From the NCBI GenBank assembly GCA_022828595.1, contig JAKGHH010000001.1, positions 72,040,401-72,104,400 of the forward strand: DNA of 64,000 nucleotides, written 5' to 3'. Positions 57,523-64,000 of this stretch are shown piece by piece. Under the pieces are notes generated by a model. It was not told where the DNA came from. It saw only the letters and a list, made by a program, of their open reading frames with translations, and ran no database searches. This DNA comes from Nelumbo lutea. Its lineage: Eukaryota > Streptophyta > Magnoliopsida > Proteales > Nelumbonaceae. Made by a program: the position numbers and the translations under genes. Numbering within the stretch: position 1 is the first letter of the stretch; each line of letters opens with the position of its first letter.

Positions 57523-58375
57523 TGTTAATGGGTCGGGCTAAAGTACTGGGTTACTGAGCCCATGAATGGGCTTAGCCTAGTCGTGGCTCGGCCTGGCCTA
57601 ATACTCGGCCCATGGACCAACCCGGTCCATGGCACGGCACAGGACCATGTAGGTTCAAGCTAAAATAAAATTTTAAGATCTTCTTTAATTTTTTTTTGTC
57701 TAGCCTGGCTTAAGACTTGGCCCACAGACCAACCTGGCCAGTGGCACGGCACGGTCCAACGCGGGCTTGGGTCATATATTATATACAATAATTATATAAT
57801 ATTTTAATATATATAATTTTATTTTCACTTTTATTATATTATTTCATTTTATTATTGCATATATAAACAATTGTACACATCAAAATTCATATAAAATAAA
57901 ATTTTAAGATTTTTTTTTATTTTTTGTCTATTTATTTAAATTTAAGTTAAAATTTTCATTATTTTTTCAAAAAAAAAAAAAAAAAACATGGCTTAGCCTG
58001 GTTCGTGGCCTAACCTAGCCTAAGACTTGGCCCGCGGCATGGCATGGGCCTGCACGGGCTCAAACTGTATATTATATACAATAACTATATAATATATAAT
58101 TTTATTTTCAATTTTATTATAGTATGTCATTTTATTATGCATATAAACAATTGTATACATTCATATAAAATAAAATTTTAAGATCTTTTTTTATTTCTTT
58201 ACCTAGTTTTTAATTTATGTTAACTTTTTCATTATTTTTTTAAATTGAAAAAAAAAACATGGATTAGCCTAGTTCATGGCCTGGCTTGGCCTAAGACTTG
58301 GCTCGCGGCACGACGTAGGCCTCCATAGGCTCAGGTCGAGGGCTGTGTTGAGCCGACCCCCTAAAGTATCCTAGG
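57523..58375. repeat. Imperfect tandem repeats alternating GC-rich and AT-rich blocks
   Basis: Three to four degenerate units of about 180-280 bp. Each has a block with TTAGCCTGG..CGTGGC, ACTTGGCCC and GGCACGGCA words, then an AT block (CATATAAAATAAAATTTTAAGAT and TATATTATATACAATAA). AT-block starts are near 57661, 57891 and 58164. No coding capacity. It abuts the second Gypsy element. Confidence 0.6.
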
Positions 58376-58546
58376 GGAGGGAAGTACGACACAACCCGAT
58401 TGTAAATAAAATGAGAGATAAAGACAATTTTTTTAACAAATATGAAAAAGGTAAAAGTTTAGTAGCATCATTGTAAATATTTAACAACGACACCATTGTA
58501 AATAATTACATGTTTAGTATCAAATATGAAAGAGGAAAAGGAGTTA

Positions 58547-58822
58547 TGATTGTTTTTTTGTTTTGTTCAATGGCATTATTGTAATTAATTAAATATGTAA
58601 TGGTAATAGTTAAAAAATAAAGAGAGAAAGATTATAAGAATATAAGATTATAAGATTTCATTTGGGTTATGATATAAGCACGATGATTGTTTTTTTTTTT
58701 TGTTTTGTTCAATGGCATCATTGTAATTAATTAAATATGTAATGGTAATAGTTAAAAAATAAAGAGAGAAAGGTTATAAGAATATAAGATTATAAGATTT
58801 CATTTGGGTTATGATATAAGCA
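58547..58822. repeat. 136-bp tandem duplication before or within the LTR
   Basis: Two copies of a unit beginning TGATTGTTTTTT and containing GTTTTGTTCAATGGCAT, ending ATGATATAAGCACG, start at about 58548 and 58684. Apart from poly-T length and a few substitutions they are the same. Confidence 0.85.
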
Positions 58823-59177
58823 CGTGGTAAGCCTAAGATGGCACCACGTGGCAGGCAATCCTGGTCGTTCGCTGCTAACCAACTCTAGGCGAGCTCAAGT
58901 ATAAATAAGTGGTGTCACTCCCTAGGTAACCTATCTTGGCTCTTTTTGCTCTCAAGCTCTCTAGCTCCTAGGTGACATCGTTTGAGCATTCGCTCCTCAG
59001 GCCTCATCCGACCCCCTTATTATGCACTTACTAACTTGACCTTCGGAGTCTCCGCTCCCAGGATAACACTCGGAGCCTTTGATGTGCTTCCTCCTTCACA
59101 GGTCGGATTTATAGGCCCTCGGCTTCATCAGCCATCAAATAAGGAAGTGAAAGTACCTTGTTGCCCCCATCCCATCC
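58815..59177 (+). repeat. 5' LTR (at least its promoter and R/U5 part)
   Basis: Contains a TATA box (GTATAAATAAG near 58901) in CT-rich promoter-like context and ends ...GCAACA immediately before the primer-binding site. The upstream boundary is not resolved because a 136-bp tandem duplication (58547-58822) precedes it. Confidence 0.55.
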
Positions 59178-59271
59178 TTGGCAGCAACAATTGTCGTCGT
59201 CTGTAGGATACGTTGCTAAGACTTCCCCTTAAGTAAACACTTGCTTCAAAAAACTACTAAGCTTTCGAACA

Positions 59272-60340
59272 ATGGCTGATAACCAAGATAACATTCCAAA
59301 CACCCATAACCTGGTCACCATGGACCAGTTCAGGATGGTCCTCGACAGACTTGATAACACCACTTAGAGACTGGACGAGGTAGGGCACCCGGTAGGAGGC
59401 CGCCTACAAGGTAGCTGCCCAGTTGGGAGCCTGGGGCATCACAATGGACGCTCTACCCATGCTTCATTGGTCCAACGCCCCGTTGGAGCTAAGAAGGCTG
59501 ACCCCTCAGTATCCAACAATAGCAGCTGACATGCCAACAAGCCGTCGAAGACCTCTTGCCTCCCTAGCCAACGGGGGGAGATCCAACTGGGCCCCATGAC
59601 AACCATCGGAACCATGAACGATACTATCTGGTAGAGAGCTCTCGGGATGAAGGTGGGCACTCTAGCCAGTATAGTCCTCCTCTAAGGGCTAGAGGTCGAT
59701 GTCACGCCTCTCCCTCACATGTGTCAGACCTTTGTGACCTCCTCAACAACTGATGGGCCCAAAGGAACCAGGATGTGCCCTCATAAGAGAAATTTGGGAA
59801 TCGGTCCAACCTATTCCGCGTCCGAGAGGACCAAGATGAGGCCAATGCTCCTATCGATCATAGGATTGGCGACTTACAACGCAGATCGGCGCCATGCAAG
59901 ATGAGCTTTGGCAAGTGAAGGAGGGTCGAGGTGATACCTCTGCCAATTAGAACCCCTTGTCCAAAAGAATTGACACCTTCACCGACTCCATCACCTCAGA
60001 GCCTCTCCCACCGCTAGCCCCATCCTTCACCAAGTGCACGCCACTCAACTCCACCCAAACACACATCCTCATGCAAATAGGGAAGGAGGACTACATGAAG
60101 TGGCTTGCAAAGTTGAAGAGCAACCCTAAGAGGGGTAACCCAAAGAAATATTTAAGTACCACCACAGCACTGACCACGATACCAAGGACTTCTACAAACT
60201 CAAAGATGAGATCGAGTCTCTCATCCGCTGTGGTCACTTGAAAGAATATGTGGGGGTGACGCCAGTGCCTTGTCCTCACAGTAGTAGTAGCAACATCACA
60301 ACAACCGAGCATGGCATCGAATTCGTTCAAGGAAACCAAT
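59272..60340 (+). pseudogene. Gypsy gag remnant
   Basis: ATG opens MADNQDNIPNTHNLVTMDQF, then RMVLDRLDNTT and a stop. Further pieces are scattered over the three frames: GPKGTRMCPHKRN, DYMKWLAKLKSN, KYHHSTDHDTKD-like and YKLKDEIESLI near 60140-60230, which resembles the gag 'CDFHRDHGHDTEDC..L' region. The CCHC region and protease are mostly lost: pre-RT sequence begins by 60361. Confidence 0.65.
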
Positions 60341-60360
60341 AAGCATCCAAATAGTGCTAT

Positions 60361-63240
60361 GTGACAGCACTAAAAGGCAAGAATAAAGAAGCTTTGTCGT
60401 TGGAAGTCCTCGATCTCAGGGACGAACCAAGGAGCCGAGGCCAGTCGGCTGAGGATCTCATCTTGGTGCCCCTAAACGAGGTCGAGCCTAGAAAGACGGT
60501 GCGCATTGGGTCCAACCTACCTCTAGAAACCCTTTCTGAACTAGTAACATGCCTAGAATTGACCCCTCAATCATTACTCACATGATGAGTGTGGACCCAA
60601 GTTATAGGCCAGTTCGACAGAAAAAGAGGAACTTTGCAACAGAGTGTTGGAAAGCCATCGGAGAGGAGATAGACAAGCTACTTGACGTCGGCTTCATCTA
60701 AGAGGTACACTACCCTAACTAGTTGTCCAATGTGGTCATGGTTAAAAAGGATAAAGGGAAATGGTAGATCTGTATTGATTTCACAAACCTCAACTGAGCC
60801 TGTCCCAAAGACAACTTTCCTTTGTCGAGGATCAACCATCTCGTCAATGCCACCACAGGGTATGATCTACTAAGCTTCATGAATGCTTTCTCCTGATACA
60901 ACCAAATCAAGATGCGCATTGAGGATGGGGAGAAAACCTCATTCATCACTGAGCATGACACCTATTGCTACAAGGTCATGCCCTTCGCCCTAAAGAATGC
61001 TAGAGCTACCTATCAACAACTAGTGAACAAAGTCTTCAAGCACTAGATGGGAAGAAGCATCAAAGCCTATGTGGACGACATGATTGTGAAAGGCATAAAG
61101 GCCGACCAGCACAACTCAGACCTAGCTGAGACCTTTGCTACATTGAGGAAGTACAACATGAGGCTTAACCCCAGCAAGTGTGCTTTTGGTTTCACCTTGG
61201 GCAAATTCTTAGGCTTCATTGTCACTCAACGGGATATAGAGGCCAACCCAAAGAAGATTCAAGGCATATTGGACATGGAGCCACCTCAGTCCATCAAAGA
61301 AACACAAAGACTCACCAGCTGAGTGGCGGCCCTCAACCAATTCATGTCAAAAGTCGACTAACCACTGCCGACCCTTCTTTCGAGCCATCAAGAAACTAAA
61401 GGACTTCCAATGGACCGAAGAATGCCAAAAGCCTTTGACGATCTGTAGTCTTACCTCGCCTCGCCCCCTCTGCTCACACGACCCTTTCCAGGAGAAACAT
61501 TATTCATGTACCTCTCGATCGGGGACGAGGCTGTTAGTTCTATTCTGGTAAGGGAGGATGAAGGAGTGCAGCGACCAATCTATTATGTCAACAAGGTCCT
61601 CTGTGACACCAAGACCCACTACCCTGAGGTGGAGAAGTAAGATTTCGCCCTGGTGGTCTTGGCCAGGAAACTCAGACCCTATTTTCATGAATCACCCGAG
61701 TTTGACCTGTAGTACCAGCCGAAGCATGCAATCAAAGCACAAGCCCTAACTGATTTCTTGGTGGAGTGCACCTTCAGCAGAGCCCTCGGCCAGGCTCCCA
61801 TAGAAGATGAGGGACCTCAACTGACCTTGGAATTATTTGTTGATGGGTCTTCCAATGCTAAGAGAAGTGGAGTAGGCCTCATACTCCTCACTCCGGATAA
61901 CAATAAGGTGGAGTACGCATTATGATTCGGCTTCCTGACCTCCAACAATGAAACCAAGTATGAGGCCCTGCTCACCGAATTGCAACTTGCCAAAGATATC
62001 GGCGCCCAATACATAAAGTCTTTAGCGACTCTCAAATGGTGGTGAATCAAGTGAACGACGAGTACGAAGCCAGAGAACCAAACATGGATAAGTACTTAGC
62101 CAAAGTATAAGAACTCTCCCACCACTTTCAACACCTCATATGTGGGTTGATGCCCTATCCAAGTTGGCAAGCACTTCGGATCCAGACCTTGGCCACATTG
62201 TTTGCGTTGAGAAGCTAGCACGACCCAATATTGAAGAAGTGTAGGTGCTCCTAGCACAAATCAAGCCCTACTGGATGGACCCCATCCTCACCTATCTACA
62301 GAATGAGCAACTCCCCTCCAACAAGAATGAAGTGAGGCGAGTCCGCCGTCAGGCAACCCACTATGCCCTGTTCGGAGGAAAGCTCTACAGAAGGTCCTTT
62401 ATCTTACTCTACCTCCATGCCTTCAATAAGAGGAGGGTGAGTATGTGCTTTGGGAGATCCATGAAGGCATCTGTGGCAACGACCTTGGAAGTAGAGCTTT
62501 CACCTAAAAAGCACTAAGGAAATGGTGCTTTTGGCCAACCATATAGAAGGATGTAGCTGAGCTAGTACAGAAATGTAACCAGTGCTAGAGACACTTCAAC
62601 CTCTCCCATCGACCAACTACAACCCTCTTGACCCTCAGCAGTCCATGGCCCTTCGCCAAATGGGGAATTGATCTCCTCGGCCCCTTCCCTCAATCCACTA
62701 GGAATAGAAAATACCTCGTCATCGCAATTGACTACTTCACCAAGTGGGTCAAAGCTACGCCCTTGGCTACCATTACAGCCAAAATGATCTAGAACATCTT
62801 TTGGAAGAACAACATCTATTGCTTTGGCATCCCCCACATGCTTGTCATTGACAACAACAAGAAATTCAATGACACCATGTTCAGAGTCTGGTGTGCCAGT
62901 TGAACCTCAAGCAACAATACACCTCAGTTGTTTACCCCCAAACCAACGGCTTAGCCAAGGTCACCAATAGAACTATCTTGGATGGGTTAGAGACAAGAAC
63001 AAACAGAGCCAAAGGCCTTTGGGCCATTGAGCTATAGAGTGTCATATGGGCCTATCGAACGACACCTTGGACCACCATGGGTGAGACCCCATTCAAGTTG
63101 ATTTATGGAACTAGAACCATCATTCCAGCAGGCTCAACTCAAAGTTACGACATATCAATAAAAGATGGCCTACTACTACAACTCTCGAGTGAATGAGAGT
63201 CACTTCAGAGAAGGTAACCTCATCATTAGGAAGCCCGAGC
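60361..63240 (+). pseudogene. Gypsy pol remnant (RT, RNase H, integrase)
   Basis: Pre-RT: EDLILVPLNEVEPRKTVRIG. RT: MMSVDPSYRPVRQKKRNFA, FTNLN.ACPKDNFPLSRI, CYKVMPFALKNARATYQQLV, and the catalytic motif in AYVDDMIVKG (61064-61093), then LNPSKCAFGF and GKFLGFIVTQRDIEANPKKI. RNase H: ELFVDGSSNAKRSGVGLIL (61832-61890). Integrase: HEGICGN (~62462), WPFAKWGIDLLGPFP (~62646), IDYFTKWVKATPLA and GIPHMLVIDNNKKFND. Ends near REGNLIIRKPELG (~63240). More than a dozen in-frame stops, many TAG in place of TGG or CAG. Confidence 0.85.
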
Positions 63241-64000
63241 TCGGTGTTGGAATACCGGTTCCTTGTACTTGGAATTCCAAGAACCTCCGGATGTATTATC
63301 AATGATATAATCCTTGTACAAAGAGCTTATTAATGAAAAGTGCAAAGTCCACCCCCCTCAGCTTCAACATTAGTGTAAACGTTCTGACTACGCCCAGCTG
63401 CTAGGACCCCTTGGCCATGTGACTAGCCAAAGCACACAACATTCACCAAGGTTATACACTCGAACTGGACAACAACCAAGGCACATGACTCTCGGCAAGT
63501 CACACGCCTACTTGCCTTTTTTGCTAAGGCAAAACACCTCGAGGACCTTGGTTGCAATATCAACCAAAGACTTAGGCCCACCACTTAATGAACAAACACA
63601 CTAAAACAGACAAGTTACCTTGACAATAAGCATTCCGTGACCTCGACTAGGCACGTCCTCATAGCCTCGATTGCATGCAGGCTCGGGCCACAAGTCCCCA
63701 AGGAAGCTTAGCCAGGCTAGCCAAGACATACACATCCCTTTCTTTTTCGCAAAGGAAAGGGGCCCGGAGCCCTCAGCAGCGCAGGTCAGCCTTGACCTAG
63801 CTACCTTGACAAGGATAGAGAACAGTTCAAGAGAACCAAGGCATACACCTCCCTTTCCTTCTTGCTAAGGAAAGGGACCCCCGAGCCCTCGGCGGCACAG
63901 TTCAGCCTCAGCTTAACTCCTTTAACTTTGTTTCCTATGTGATTTCCTAAACAACAAGCCACTACCTTTTTTGCTACTTGTGATCTCTCGGAAGGGGGGC
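63241..64000 (+). other. 3' untranslated region of the second Gypsy element
   Basis: GC-rich sequence with ~115-bp degenerate direct repeats (CCAAGACATACACATCCCTT near 63720 and CCAAGGCATACACCTCCCTT near 63835, each followed by AAGGAAAGGG and GAGCCCTC). No ORF of recognised family and no LTR seen before the window ends. Confidence 0.5.

Larger units (their letters stand above)
58390..64000 (+). mobile_element. Decayed Tat-like Ty3/Gypsy element, plus strand, runs off right edge
   Basis: 5' LTR ending at about 59177, primer-binding site TTGTCGTCGTCTGTAGGAT just inside, gag from ATG 59272, and pol from ~60361 to ~63240 with RT, RNase H and integrase. A GC-rich 3' untranslated region continues to the window end. 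The left LTR edge is uncertain (between ~58380 and 58815) and the 3' LTR lies outside. Many in-frame stops make it non-functional. Confidence 0.8.

Noticed and set aside
1..64000. tRNA, rRNA or organelle-derived genes
   Set aside because: Scanning for tRNA-like and organelle-like stretches gave nothing I could support; a covariance-model search would be needed to exclude short ones.

Overview
This is plant nuclear DNA from a flowering plant with an intron-rich, transposon-rich genome. The evidence is split genes with GT-AG introns, plant-type orthologues (fumarylacetoacetase, chloroplast-type short tRNase Z, a PHD-BAH protein, TTL and LRR fragments) and dense nested LTR retrotransposons, MITEs and a LINE. 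The species cannot be fixed from the window. Roughly the left half (1-33 kb) is gene-bearing and the right half (33-64 kb) is almost entirely retrotransposon.

1-3.4 kb: 5' part (7 exons, minus strand) of fumarylacetoacetase (FAH), running off the left edge, with two MITEs in its introns. 3.6-5.3 kb: very AT-rich simple sequence.

5.44-17.29 kb: the outstanding structure. A chloroplast-type tRNase Z gene (TRZ2-like, 8 exons, 361 codons, intact, minus strand) lies in a 4.53-kb segment that is repeated almost base for base in inverted orientation at 12.76-17.29 kb. The arms flank a 2.8-kb spacer and the two copies are head to head. The right copy lacks codons 1-92 but keeps every catalytic motif, and an in-frame ATG in the spacer gives it a new 39-codon start.

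17.3-25.6 kb: intergenic. It holds a family of ~230-bp AT-rich repeats that changes orientation near 21 kb, several TIR elements, and a 2.6-kb TIR element that carries exon-intron fragments of a TTL (TPR-thioredoxin-like) gene. A second TIR element carrying an LRR-receptor-kinase fragment sits inside those fragments.

25.6-33.1 kb: a complete plus-strand gene of 6 exons and 813 codons for a nuclear PHD-finger plus BAH-domain protein.

33.3-51.1 kb: a minus-strand Ty3/Gypsy element of Tat-like type (LTRs, gag, pol lacking the reverse-transcriptase core, and an antisense extra ORF). It is split by a plus-strand Ty1/Copia element, which is itself interrupted by a solo LTR of its own family and by a deleted Athila-type Gypsy element. 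51.3-54.2 kb: a Mutator-like TIR element containing another solo Copia LTR. 54.7-56.1 kb: L1 LINE fragment. 57.5-58.4 kb: imperfect tandem repeats. 58.5-64 kb: a decayed plus-strand Tat-like Gypsy element that runs off the right edge.

The three host genes act in unrelated processes: tyrosine catabolism, plastid tRNA 3' processing and chromatin reading. All exon boundaries were inferred by eye from splice signals, reading-frame phase and remembered family conservation; no alignment or expression data were available.
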